The notes beneath the pieces were generated by a model. It had not been told where the DNA came from, did not search any database, and worked only from the letters and a program-made list of their open reading frames with translations. Positions 24,140 through 33,263 of a stretch of DNA of 64,000 nt are shown piece after piece. The stretch is from Ancistrus triradiatus (taxonomy: Eukaryota > Chordata > Actinopteri > Siluriformes > Loricariidae), in assembly GCA_025084515.1 (NCBI GenBank), contig JAJAGP010000422.1, positions 124,001 to 188,000 of the forward strand, given 5' to 3'. How positions within the stretch are numbered: position 1 is the first letter of the stretch; each line of letters opens with the position of its first letter. The position numbers were made by a program, and so were the translations under genes.

Positions 24140-24346
24140 TTTACATTTACATTTACATTTATAGCATTTAGCAGACGCCCTTATCCAGAGCGACTTACAA
24201 TTGATACAGTCTTACAATCCAAGCAATTGTGGGTTAAGGACCTTGCTCAAGGACCCAACAGTGACAGCTTGGCAGACGTGGGATTTGAACCCTGGACCTT
24301 CTGGTCCATAGTCCAGTACCTTAACTGCTAGGCTACCACAGTCCCA
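24140..24346 (-). mobile_element. SINE family 2 copy with target-site duplication
   Basis: A full-length minus-strand copy from 'gggactgtggtagcctagc' (24346 downwards), containing an A-box-like TAGCCTAGCAG and B-box GGTTCAAATCC, to a (tgtaaa)n tail. The flanks are caagctgca at 24131-24139 and 24347-24355, a perfect 9-bp duplication. This is one of the best-preserved copies and defines the family ends. Confidence 0.95.
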
Positions 24347-24719
24347 CAAGCTGCAGGAGCAAAAGGGGTCATCATTCAGTCTTTTCAGCACAGCTGGGCC
24401 ATAATCTTTTACACTGTCCTATTCTAGTTTCTACTGGACATTATTCAAGCGAAATTAGAGTTTAAGAATTAAAACCCAATCAAATACTGGTGAACTTTTA
24501 AAAGTATCTGTTTTATTTTGGTTCTTGTCAGTTATTAGATTTTACATGATTTGTTGTTATTTTATTACCTATTTGTTTTTTTTTCTTGAAGAATGATGCA
24601 ATGCAGCAGAAACTCGTGGAAAACTTTTGGAAATGGAGCTAGGTGAAATGTTGTAATGCAGTTGTTGTGTACAGGACTATCCACATTTCAGCTTAGAAAA
24701 AAGATCACCTGTTTAGCAT

Positions 24720-24925
24720 ATATGTTACTGTGCACAAGTCTTAGTTAATTAAATGAAAGCTTTATAAATGTAAAAACTAACGGTGGAAAGTTAAGCAAGT
24801 CAATATTTGTTGTGAGCATACCACTTAGATTGCCTTAGGTACACAATTTCATAAGGATATCAGCATCTTTTTCAGGCATCTTGCACAAATTACCACAGTT
24901 CTGCTGTGGATCCTGGTTGTTAACA
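24720..24925. mobile_element. Terminal piece of a Tc1-like element ('tgcacaagtcttag' end)
   Basis: 'actgtgcacaagtcttag' at 24727-24744, then 'aagtcaatatttgttgtgagcatacc' (24797-24822) and 'attaccacagttctgctgtggatcc' (24890-24914). The order matches the left end of a Tc1-like family whose deleted relative lies at 39697-40215. The rest of the element is absent. Confidence 0.6.
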
Positions 24926-26639
24926 TTACTTCATTATTATTTCATTCTGAACATCATACAGGATATAAATACTAAACCAATTTTTGTTTGAAAGGCAGTT
25001 TACTACTTAATGTTACTATGATTTTGTAACAATTCTTTTTTGAAAGCGAAAGTAAATCTGAAATCAGTTCTGCTGCTGCCTATTGTGGAGTGTTATATAT
25101 CACTATGTCCAGATTGAGTATAACAGTTTTAATGTATCACATTTTTACAGTTCACACTTAAATGATTTGCTATCAGAGAATGGGAAAATGGTATGTGTTT
25201 GTTTGTGTTATATTAATTCTCCATGAGTCTCTGCTGAGCTGTGTCCTTAGAAAAACTCGACTCTTTATTGGATGGCTCATCTGAAGGAAAAAAACAACAA
25301 CCTTTTTTTTGTATTTTATGTAAATAGTGATTGATGATGGATCTTACCTACCGTGCAGCTTTTGACAAAAAGTATTGATGGGTGCTCTCAGTAAGTGTTA
25401 GTCGAGGTGACAGAGTAATCCATTTTAAGATGAATTACTGCACAAACTACCTCCATGGCAAAGTCGTGGATTTTGTTTCATCTGCTGTTTAAGAGCTGAC
25501 TGAATGTAGAAGTGCTGGACTGTGAGGGTGCTGTCATCTTAACACCACTTTCCACTTTGTGATGTCAATCTATATATCTGCATGTGGTTACTCTACATTT
25601 TTAAGTGGAGCTGCATTTGAATCTGTTTTTTTTTGTGTGATTTTTAAATTACTGCAGGAAATATTGTGACGTTTTGACATTTAAAAAACTCTAATTAAAG
25701 TAATTAATATGTTGTGACTTTAGTGCAACCTTTAACTAAAATGATTAATTCATGGATAAGTCTTCTGGATTCAAATTATGTCAGGCTGTATTCTGGTCAC
25801 TTTACACAGCACAAAAGACATTTTTGCTATTAAAAACAGATACTCCCTGCGTACATACTTGTTTTAAGACATTTAAGAAGAAGTGAGCAGTTTTAACTTT
25901 GAGTGAGTTTATTGAGTATGCTCCACAGGATGCTACTATTATACACAATGTACTACTAAATACAGAAAATATATTGCAATAAGAATTCAACACTAAACTC
26001 ACTGTAATCAACCTTTGACAAATGAAAAAATATGTTCAACATATCTGCTAATCTTCCTGTACTATAAGAGATGTCTAGCTAATTAGCTGATGCCAGTTTG
26101 ACAATAAAACTGTCTATTTCTATCAAGCAATTGCCTATATTTATACGATAAATGTCTAGTCTGATCTGCTGCTGATAGTCTGTTAGTTTGTAGTCGTTAT
26201 CTAAGTCGTTATGTAACATTTACTTCAAAATATTGTCAGAACTTTCTTCCCTTCCCAGTTTCTCACTGGGAAGTCTATACTTTTATCTATACTTTTTGAT
26301 TCAGCATCACTTGTGCTTCTTTATGTATTTCTTGCTTTTTAAACCTGTTTACAGGGAAATAGTGGTGGTGTCCAAACTGTTTTTGTTTTTACCTTTTTTA
26401 ACTCACCAGCATATTTATCGTTGTCCAGTGTCATCATATTCTTTTTTTTCTGATACCTCTAGGGGTCACCACAACGGATCTGATCCCATAGTTGATGTTG
26501 TAGTTATATAGCTTTTAAATAAATTAAATCTATTATATTAAATAAAATATTAAAAAAAACATATAGTAATAATATTGTTTACTAACCATAGACAACAATG
26601 AATATACACGGTCTGGTCATAAAAAGCAAATATTTTGAT
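24926..26639. other. Unassigned AT-rich DNA
   Basis: No gene recognised. A short phrase 'aggggtcaccacaacggatc' at 26460-26479 matches a common fish repeat motif ('ggggtcgccacagcggat'), but only a fragment is present. Reading frames up to 92 codons are not convincing. Confidence 0.5.
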
Positions 26640-26840
26640 TCTTTGATTGGATAACATCATGTAACAATTTTCAAAACATTTTTTGTTCCCAGATATTAAG
26701 TGTGTTTTCCTGATTGTTTGTACCCTAAATGAATATAAAAAAGTTATTATTCCCTGTAAACTTTGCTTTTGTGGTCAGCACAAGGATATTTTGAAATTGA
26801 TCTATTTTTAAGGATATTCGCCATATTTCAAGATACTTAA

Positions 26841-26922
26841 GAAGCTTCTGGAATTGTGAGAACTATCAAGAAGTTTCTAGAACTGTCCAGAATTATCTAG
26901 AACTTTCTGAGACTGTACAGAA
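26841..26922 (+). promoter_or_regulatory. Heat-shock-element array with 10-bp period
   Basis: HSF trimers bind alternating GAA/TTC pentamers spaced exactly 5 bp. Here GAA-TTC-GAA occurs at 26841, 26846 and 26851. After a 1-bp phase shift a longer array follows: GAA 26860, GAA 26870, TTC 26875, GAA 26880, GAA 26890, GAA 26900, TTC 26905 and GAA 26920, all in phase. Most intervening positions are one base from TTC (ATC, GTC, ATC). Two perfect three-unit sites and one extended array are thus visible. Binding has not been tested. Confidence 0.8.
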
Positions 26923-26947
26923 TTGTAGGTAGCTGTATAACTACAGT

Positions 26948-26954
26948 TATATAG
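26948..26954 (+). promoter_or_regulatory. TATA-like box (TATATAG) downstream of the heat-shock-element array
   Basis: TATATAG lies 26 bp after the last GAA of the array, the spacing seen in heat-shock promoters. It could place transcription start near 26975-26985. Alone the match is weak in AT-rich DNA; the context raises its value. Confidence 0.45.
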
Positions 26955-27339
26955 GGCCACTATAGCCCTTCCTGAGAGATGGAGAGACACTGATCTAATT
27001 GATTGGGATTGCATAGTAAGTGGGCAACAGCCATCCACAAGACAAAGGGGAACTGACCTAAGAACAGAACAGGTGTGAATTCATTCTCTATTCAGATTCT
27101 GATAACGACAGTATTCACACTTCACCCCACACCCATTTACAGGAGGAGCTTAGGAAAGGACCACTACTTCCAAAATGTAAATATTGTGTGTTACTCTTGT
27201 GCTCTCCGGGTGATCAGTCTTGCTCTGCTGAATCCCTCTTGTACTTTGATACTGCATGGAATAAAGATTGACCATTTTTATCAAGTTTGGAGAGACAGTC
27301 CTTTTTTCCTTACAGTACACAGCAACTTAGTCAATTTAG

Positions 27340-27502
27340 ATGGCATCAAAGAGGTTGCATACATCCAGCAGACGCATTTTGCTATGTATGTGGCCATTTT
27401 ATAAAGACAAGAGTGAAAAAGTACTCTGTGGAAGCATCTGCTAAGATGTGTGAGGCCTACAAAGCATACTTCGGCATGCCTGTTGGTGACCTGTTTCTAT
27501 AA
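27340..27502 (+). pseudogene. First coding exon remnant of a transposon-associated protein (C-Y-V-C-G-H motif)
   Basis: A strong 3' splice site ('ccttttttccttacag', AG at 27314-27315) precedes an ATG at 27340 that begins M-A-S-K-R-L-H. A 4-bp insertion ('acat', around 27360-27366) then shifts the frame. The downstream frame from 27371 reads D-A-F-C-Y-V-C-G-H-F-I-K-T-R and continues to G-M-P-V-G-D before ending at a stop at 27500-27502. From memory this resembles the N-terminus of an uncharacterised protein family found repeatedly in fish and arthropod genomes, in which the CxxC is the first half of a zinc-binding pair. The second CxxC and the rest of the protein are missing, and the sequence runs into the right inverted repeat. 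Function unknown. Confidence 0.6.
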
Positions 27503-27773
27503 TAAAAATTCATCATTTTCGTTGCCGTGGTCACAAAAGCGAAGTTTATGATGAATGTAAGCAATTTTTCATTTGTTTTAGACATAAGCAATTGGAATAT
27601 AACATTAAAAAGCTGGGAACAAAACTTGTGTTACATAGTGTAATTAGTGCAGTGATTAATGTTACAGATGGCCACAATTATTTTAACCCTAACTAAAGCA
27701 GAGAATACCTTCTCATTTCTTTAACAACCATGTCTTATAGACATATCCTGTGGTTGTGGAAAATATATTACTG

Positions 27774-28740
27774 TGATTCAGAAGGGTCAAATTATTGCGC
27801 TGCATCAAGCACCAAATCTACTAAGGAGACTGAAATTGCTGGAATTGGGGTAAGAACTGTATAACACATTATTACACCCTGGAAGGATCGTGGTGAACTG
27901 TCAAAAACATGTTGAACGACCGGGATCAGAAATCACTTAAACACAAGTCGAATCGGTAGAAACTGATGTCAGAACTGATGGCTATGTTTAATAGTGAATG
28001 TAAGAGCATTTCTGCATGCACAGTGTGCACTCCCAGGATTAGGACTAAATGGTTCTTTGACCATAAGAAAAACTAAAAAGAAACGTGTTAGTGAGGCTAA
28101 CTGGTAAAATAAAAGTTTTCACTTTGCTCGTTAGCATAATGATTGGATTCTTGGAGCAATGGGAAAAAGTCATGTGGTAAGATGAGTCCGGATTTATATT
28201 ATTCCAGAGCGATGGACAGGTCAGGGTAAGAAGGGAAGCACATGAAGCAATGCACCCATCATGAATAGTGCCCACAGTACAAACCTGTGGAGGCTGTGTT
28301 ATGATCTAGGGTTGCTTCGGCTGGTCAGATATAGGCTCAGCAATGTTATGTGGCAATAAAGTCATGTTAGATGAATGTACTGAATGACCAGCTTATCTCA
28401 TCAATGGTTTTTACTTCTCTGATGGTATGGGCATGTTCCAGGGTGACAGCGAAACATTCCTCGGGTTCAGACTGTGAAAGGATGGTCCTGGGAGCAGGAG
28501 GAATCATTTTCACACATGATTTGGTCACCACAGAGTCCTGACCCTAACCTTATTGAAATACTTTGGAATGTTCTGGGGAAGACTTTACAGAGTGGTTTGA
28601 CTCTCCCTTGGTCAAAAGACCTCTGTCACACGTTAATACAACTCTGAATGGAAAGAAATGTTGGGACATTGCACAAGGTTGTTGAAACATTGCCATTCCA
28701 TTGCCAATACATGCAATGTAATAGAAAGTTAAAGAACAAT
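27774..28740 (+). pseudogene. Degenerate Tc1-like transposase (fifth family)
   Basis: Ordered matches run through almost the whole transposase. The N-terminal region starts with 'gtgattcagaagggtcaaattattg'. The first catalytic D lies in D-E-S-G-F-I-L-F-Q-S-D-G (about 28180-28215). A block with 'gcacatgaagcaatgcaccc' follows. The second D lies in F-Q-G-D-S (about 28437-28451), where the usual D-D-N is altered. The third catalytic E lies in 'ccacagagtcctgaccctaaccttattgaaata' (about 28528-28560). Numerous stops and indels break it. Neither terminal inverted repeat is recognisable, so only the coding body survives. It begins about 120 bp after the heat-shock-element transposon. Confidence 0.82.
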
Positions 28741-29544
28741 ACTTTGAATATTATTGGTGTTTAAGTTATCACGATATTTGATCATATTGATTATCCCCCA
28801 AGGCCTGGTGTAGCACTGCTGAGAATATAAATTTCAAATTGTGAAGAATTCTAGAGATGTAAGATGTATTTTGAACCCAATTTAAATAATGAAATATGTC
28901 GGGGAAAAAAACTTTTTCTGCACTCTTGTCGGCATAAAACTGTAAATGAAAATTTATCTTCAGTCTGTTGCTATAATATAAAAATACCAGTTATAGTAAA
29001 TGTGTTTGGAAAACATGGATGAAAACATGGACTTGAGACAAAAACTGATATCAGATGTTAATTCAGGTTTGTGTGGAATTTGTATATTTGGCTGACAGTT
29101 TATTGCTCTTGCAATGATGGTATTTTAGTGCGTGTTTCTCTGAGGAACTGAACACTGTCCAAAATACTTACTTACGCACCCTGAACACCACTATCAAAGT
29201 GCACAATTCTAACATGTGTGAAGTGCTCCATTTGGCACAGTTCCTTTGTCCATATCATGCACACCTTGGGCATACATGATAAGATACCTGTGTGAATTAG
29301 TTGCATTGGTTTACTGACTACCATGGAACGAATGAGAATCAACTGGAAGTGATTAGCAGCAAATACTTTACTCTCATCTCAGCTGACAAAATGGCCTTTT
29401 CTGTAACTGAGCTGCTCAGGCTAATATAGTAGCACAATACTAATGCAGATACAGTGCCACTACTCTGGTAACAACACACACACATGCTCAGACACACATA
29501 GTGGTACAGTTTTGTTTCAGTACTTCATTTGTCAGTTTATTTCA
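28741..29544. other. Unassigned DNA
   Basis: No gene or repeat recognised. A short 'acacacacac' run occurs near 29475-29485. Confidence 0.5.
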
Positions 29545-29658
29545 ATTTCCTACCCACTTAATCCAATTCAGGGACATAGAGAGTCACTGGCAGCACAATA
29601 TGCAGGAACCAACCCTACACAAGGCTTCAGTCCATCGCAGGGCAAATGCACATGCCTT

Positions 29659-29694
<36 letters not shown>

Positions 29695-29775
29695 AAATAT
29701 ACATACACTTTACTAGGACAGTTTAGACACCGACTGAGCACAAGACAGAAGGAGAACATGCAAACTCCTCAGCCT
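29545..29775 (-). mobile_element. SINE family 1 remnant containing a CG/CA microsatellite
   Basis: Minus-strand features of family 1 are present: 'cagtccatcgcagggcaaatgcac' (29629-29652), the CA tract, 'ggacagtttagacacc', and 'ggagaacatgcaaactcc' (29751-29768). The tRNA-like head is absent. The CA-rich part of the SINE has expanded to a microsatellite. Confidence 0.7.
29659..29696. repeat. (CG)n(CA)n microsatellite
   Basis: A short alternating CG run (cgcgcgcgc) is followed by about 12 CA units. Confidence 0.97.
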
Positions 29776-29930
29776 GGAGTTCAAGCAATAATGCATAATG
29801 TACTGTAGTTAGTAAGTACTGACAAGCACATACAGGTGGACGATCTGACAAAATATGATATCACAGTTTTTCGACTGGATCACCATCCAGTTATCATGAT
29901 TTATTTCCTTGCTTGTTTTTGGGCAGCACG

Positions 29931-30017
29931 GTGGTGCAGCTGTTAGTGTGGTTTCCTCACAGCTCCAGCATCCTTGTTTTGGTCCTGACTTCGGAATCTG
30001 CCTGTGTGGAGTTGGTG
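29931..30017 (+). mobile_element. SINE family 1 head only
   Basis: 'gggcagcacggtggtgcagc' then 'gttagtgtggtttcctcacagctccagc' is the tRNA-like head of family 1. The match ends near 'tgcctgtgtggagttggtgtt' and the 3' part is missing. Confidence 0.8.
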
Positions 30018-30159
30018 TTAGAAAAAATATTTATTTAGTAAGCAGTAATGAGGATTAACAATTTGTAGAAGTGGCTTTAACACTTGTTTTTAACACATTT
30101 TGTTGGATATCATATTCTTGGCGACATAAAATACTCGGCATCAGTGATCATTCAAATAA

Positions 30160-30346
30160 CTTTAGCCTAGTGGTTAAGGTACTGGACTCTGGACCAGAAG
30201 GTCCAGGGTTCAAATCCCACTTCTGCCAAGCTGCCACTGTTGGGTCCTTGAGCAAGACCCTTAACCCACAATTGCTTGGATTGTAAGATTGTATTAATTG
30301 TAAGTCGCTCTGGATAAGGGCGTCTGCTAAATGCTGTAAATGTAAC
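30160..30346 (+). mobile_element. SINE family 2 copy
   Basis: The A-box TAGCCTAGTGG is at 30163-30173 and the B-box GGTTCAAATCC at 30207-30217. The conserved body ('gccactgttgggtccttgag') and the 'ggataagggcgtctgctaaa' tail follow. The pol III promoter boxes look intact. It is non-coding; the reading frames across it are incidental. Confidence 0.93.
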
Positions 30347-30661
30347 TGTAATACTGTTACTATTAGGTTTAGCACAGTATGGGTGCTGAGCTAGTGCCAT
30401 CTGGCTTTTGGGGTATTCTTTGGGGAACATTCTTCTTAAATAGGTTGAACAGGTTTGTTTTGTTTCCACCTGAATTCCAGTTTCTTGGATTAATTGGGTC
30501 AGGGAATACGTGAGCTGGGCTAGAGAACAGATTAGCATCTGGGTGTTAACACACCTTGGGATGCCATGTCAATGTCAGAGCAAGTAATGAAACATTTTTA
30601 GTATAGGGGTTTTCACAGTATCTCTGTTAAGGCATAATATTATATGTACTACTGCTAATGC

Positions 30662-30696
<35 letters not shown>

Positions 30697-30716
30697 GTGG
30701 TGGTGGTGGTGGGAGT
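30662..30716. repeat. (TTA)n-(GTG)n compound microsatellite
   Basis: About 11 TTA/ATT units (30663-30697) join directly to five GTG/GGT units. Confidence 0.95.
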
Positions 30717-30729
30717 AGTAGTGGTGGCA

Positions 30730-31422
30730 GGATGATGTTGGAGAGCCACATAATCCTGTATGGCTCTCCTCTGACACTTTTTGTCTTCCATAACAGGCTG
30801 TCCACTTACAGCCTACTGGACTAGAGCATATAAGCTCTTTGTTCAGTGCACTTCCTCATCTGGCGTTTTCACTCCCTTACAGTTTCCTGGTGCTGGATTC
30901 CTGCCGCACTGTCTGTATGGTTAGGGGTTCCTTGATGCTGTTCATTCTTATATTCCATGTGTTGTGTGTTGTGATACCTCCAGTTTGTATTAGCAAGTCT
31001 TGTCTTTAGTATTATCTGTTTGTCTTAGTACTGACTACTTGTCTTAGCACTGTTAATGTTTTGTTAGCATTTAGCACTGTTTGTTGTCTTAGCAGTACAG
31101 GTTGAGTTGGCAGTGTCATGTTCTTCCAGCAACTGTTTGTGTTAGCCAGTTGTATTAGCATTGGCAGGGATGTTAGCCATTGTTGGGATTATACTGTTAA
31201 ATATAGCCTGTGTGTTATATCTGTGTTTGCGATGTTAGCGTTAGGCCTGTTTTCCATGGGTGGGTAGCTTCTTGTTCTGGACATATGCTTAAGCACTGTA
31301 GGTTGCTTAGTGGTATGTCTCTTTACTTCTTGTTCATGCTACACATCTTGTCTTGGCTAAGTCTAGTGTAAATAAAAACCCTGCCACACTTGCACATATG
31401 TCTGTCCTCAATGCCACGAACA
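30730..31422 (+). repeat. Candidate solo LTR or retroelement promoter region
   Basis: The segment has LTR-like order. A perfect 9-bp hairpin is present (ggagagcca 30740-30748 / tggctctcc 30761-30769), then a TATA box (TATAAG, 30829-30834), then a long transcribed-like region with about ten ttagc/ttagt words. A polyadenylation signal AATAAA follows at 31371-31376, and 'gccacac...' sequence runs to CA near 31422. No second LTR, primer-binding site or coding region is present, and no clear target duplication was read. A chance arrangement is possible. Confidence 0.35.
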
Positions 31423-31427
31423 GGTTT

Positions 31428-32040
31428 ACGCCCCCTGTTTTGATGGCCCGATTTACGATATTTCGACTTTAATGATGGGAGTCTGGGAACACCATAAATA
31501 CACATTTCACAGAAACTGTGCTCTGACTTTTGGGGAAGCGACAAGACAGTATGATTAGTTTGGGATTGGACGTAGTTATTAGGAGATCATCTCAACTTAC
31601 TTTGAGACAAAGCTCCATTTGTAAAAGCGCTATATAATAGATCTACTTGACTTACTTGACTTGAATACTCTCCCGCATTCATCTGTGCTAAATGTGGAAA
31701 TCGGCAGTGTGTGATGTGGGGAGTCTGGTGGCGGGAAGTGATGAGTGCTTTGCTGGGAAATGGAGTGAGGAAAAGCCGTGGTCACAACAATAATCGTTTT
31801 TGTTTTTCTATTTCAGTACATTATCTCAATAAATTATATGAGATCTTCAGTCCTTTTATTATAAAATAACCTTATGTTAAGGATTTGCCCAGTCTGTAAT
31901 TTTAATGTAAGTGTTTTAAGCATGTTTAAGGTAGGCTATGTAGTATTATATACAGTATGTGTTAAACTCCTCAGTTTATCATAATTTTAGCTTATGATGG
32001 ATTTGTTGGAAATGATCCTCACTGTGAATCGGGGACTGTA
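31428..32040 (+). mobile_element. DNA transposon copy (family with 'tacgatatttcgactttatgatgg' arm), interrupted by another repeat
   Basis: The left arm ('tgatggcccgatttacgat', 'atttcgactttaatgatggg') and right end ('atggatttgttggaaatgat...gaatcggggactgta') match, in reverse orientation, the element at 57068-57621. Both share the middle ('actctcccgca', 'tcaataaattatatgag', 'attataaaataa'). Comparing the two shows that 31557-31662 is a later insertion. There is no coding capacity. Confidence 0.75.
31557..31662 (-). repeat. Fragment of the 'caagtcaagt' interspersed repeat, nested insertion
   Basis: The reverse complement matches the start of the repeat at 62404: 'tgggattggacgtagttatt' is the complement of 62491-62512, and the block ends in 'acttgacttacttgacttg', the complement of the pentamer run at 62404. 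It interrupts the DNA element at 31428-32040. Confidence 0.85.
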
Positions 32041-32404
32041 TACCTAGATTGTGACAAGGAGTAGAAATATTTTTGTAGATTTTGATGTTTTTAATTTTTT
32101 TATTCAGTGATTAACAAAATCTCAGAATACAAAAATAATTCAGTAGTTTTGCTATACTAACTGTATAAATCTCATTGAATAAATGGAAATGTGTGTTCAT
32201 AAAATTATTTACATTATATACAACTTAAATTAGAATTGGCAGATGTTTGTTGATAATGTTATGCTTTTAACCCAGTTACGTTATATTTTGTGTTCTGTAA
32301 GCTGCTCATGTTTATAGTTTTATAATGAATAGGCTGTAGGGAAATCAGTATCTTGCTGACTTTGTCTAAGAAATGTTTTGATATTAGTTACACTACACTT
32401 AGTA

Positions 32405-33263
32405 CAGTGGGGCAAAAAAGTATTTAGTCAGTCACTGATTGTGCAAGTTCTCCGACTTAGAAAGATGAGTGAGGTCTGTCATTTTCATCATAGGTACACT
32501 TCAACTATGAGAACTAAAAAAGAAATTCACTATGAGACACAAAATGAGAAAAAAAATCCAGAAAAAATCACATTGTAGGATTTTTAAAAGAATTTAATTG
32601 TAAATTATGGTGGAAAATAAGTATTGTTCAATAAATTTGGTTCAACTCAATACTTTGTAACATACCTTTGTTGGCAATAACCAGAGGTCAAAGCATTCCC
32701 TGTACGTCTTCACCAGGTTTGCACACACCATTCCTCCATGCAGATCTCTTCTATAGCAGTGATGAACACGTATGCTCCCACAGTGATTTATTACACCAAC
32801 CTGTTTGCCTATTGTAGATTCACTTCTTCCCAGCCTGGCTGCAGGTCTACAATTTTTCTTCCTGGTGTCCCTTCGACAGCTCTTTGGTCTTGTCCATGGT
32901 CGAGTTTGGAGTCTGCCTGTTTGAGGCGGCTGTGGACAGGTTTCTATTCTACAGATAACGAGGTCAAACAGGGGCCATTAATACAGGTAATGAGTGGGAG
33001 GACAGAAGAAACTTCTTAAGAAGAAGTTACAGGTCTGTGAGAGCCAGAAATCTTGCTTGTGTTTGTGGAGTGACCAAATACTTATTTTCCACCATGATTT
33101 TACAAGTTAAATTCTTAAAAAAAATCCTATAATGTAATGATTTCCTGGATTATTTTTTTCTAATTTTGTCTCTCATAGTTTGAAGTGTACCTATGATGAA
33201 AAATTACAGATCTCTCTCATCTCGCACAATCAGTGACTGACTAAATACTTTTTTGCCCCACTG
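32405..33263 (-). mobile_element. Tc1-like transposon, family A, internally deleted (859 bp)
   Basis: Both terminal inverted repeats are present ('cagtggggcaaaaaagtat' and 'cttttttgccccactg') with TA flanks at 32403-32404 and 33264-33265. About 700 bp of the transposase, covering the helix-turn-helix linker and all catalytic residues, is deleted at about 32766. Only the C-terminal tail (from 32647) and the first codons (ATG complement at 32895-32897) remain. It could have moved only with a transposase supplied by another copy. Confidence 0.95.

Larger units (their letters stand above)
26640..27650 (+). mobile_element. Non-autonomous DNA transposon with about 120-bp inverted repeats and its own promoter region
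   Basis: The left arm (about 26661-26786) and right arm (about 27521-27636) are diverged inverted copies. 'atgtaac' pairs with 'gttacat', 'tttttgttccc' with 'gggaacaaaac', and 'ctttgcttttgtggtcagc' with the complement of 'gccgtggtcacaaaagcgaag'. Between them are a heat-shock-element array, a TATA-like box, a 3' splice site and the start of a coding exon that breaks off shortly before the right arm. This is the layout of a deletion derivative that kept the 5' end of its gene. Exact ends, superfamily and target duplication could not be fixed. Confidence 0.7.

Noticed and set aside
23863..24346. CRISPR-like direct repeats
   Set aside because: The repeated units are two SINE copies of about 190-210 bp, not short repeats with uniform spacers, and the genome is eukaryotic.
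29443..29808. 121-codon plus-strand frame
   Set aside because: It passes through a CA/CG microsatellite and a SINE remnant; the H-T-H-T-H-T composition is simple-repeat translation.
30163..30217. tRNA gene
   Set aside because: The A- and B-boxes belong to the head of a SINE with the standard SINE body and tail; equivalent sequences occur at several other sites, and a proper acceptor stem cannot be drawn.
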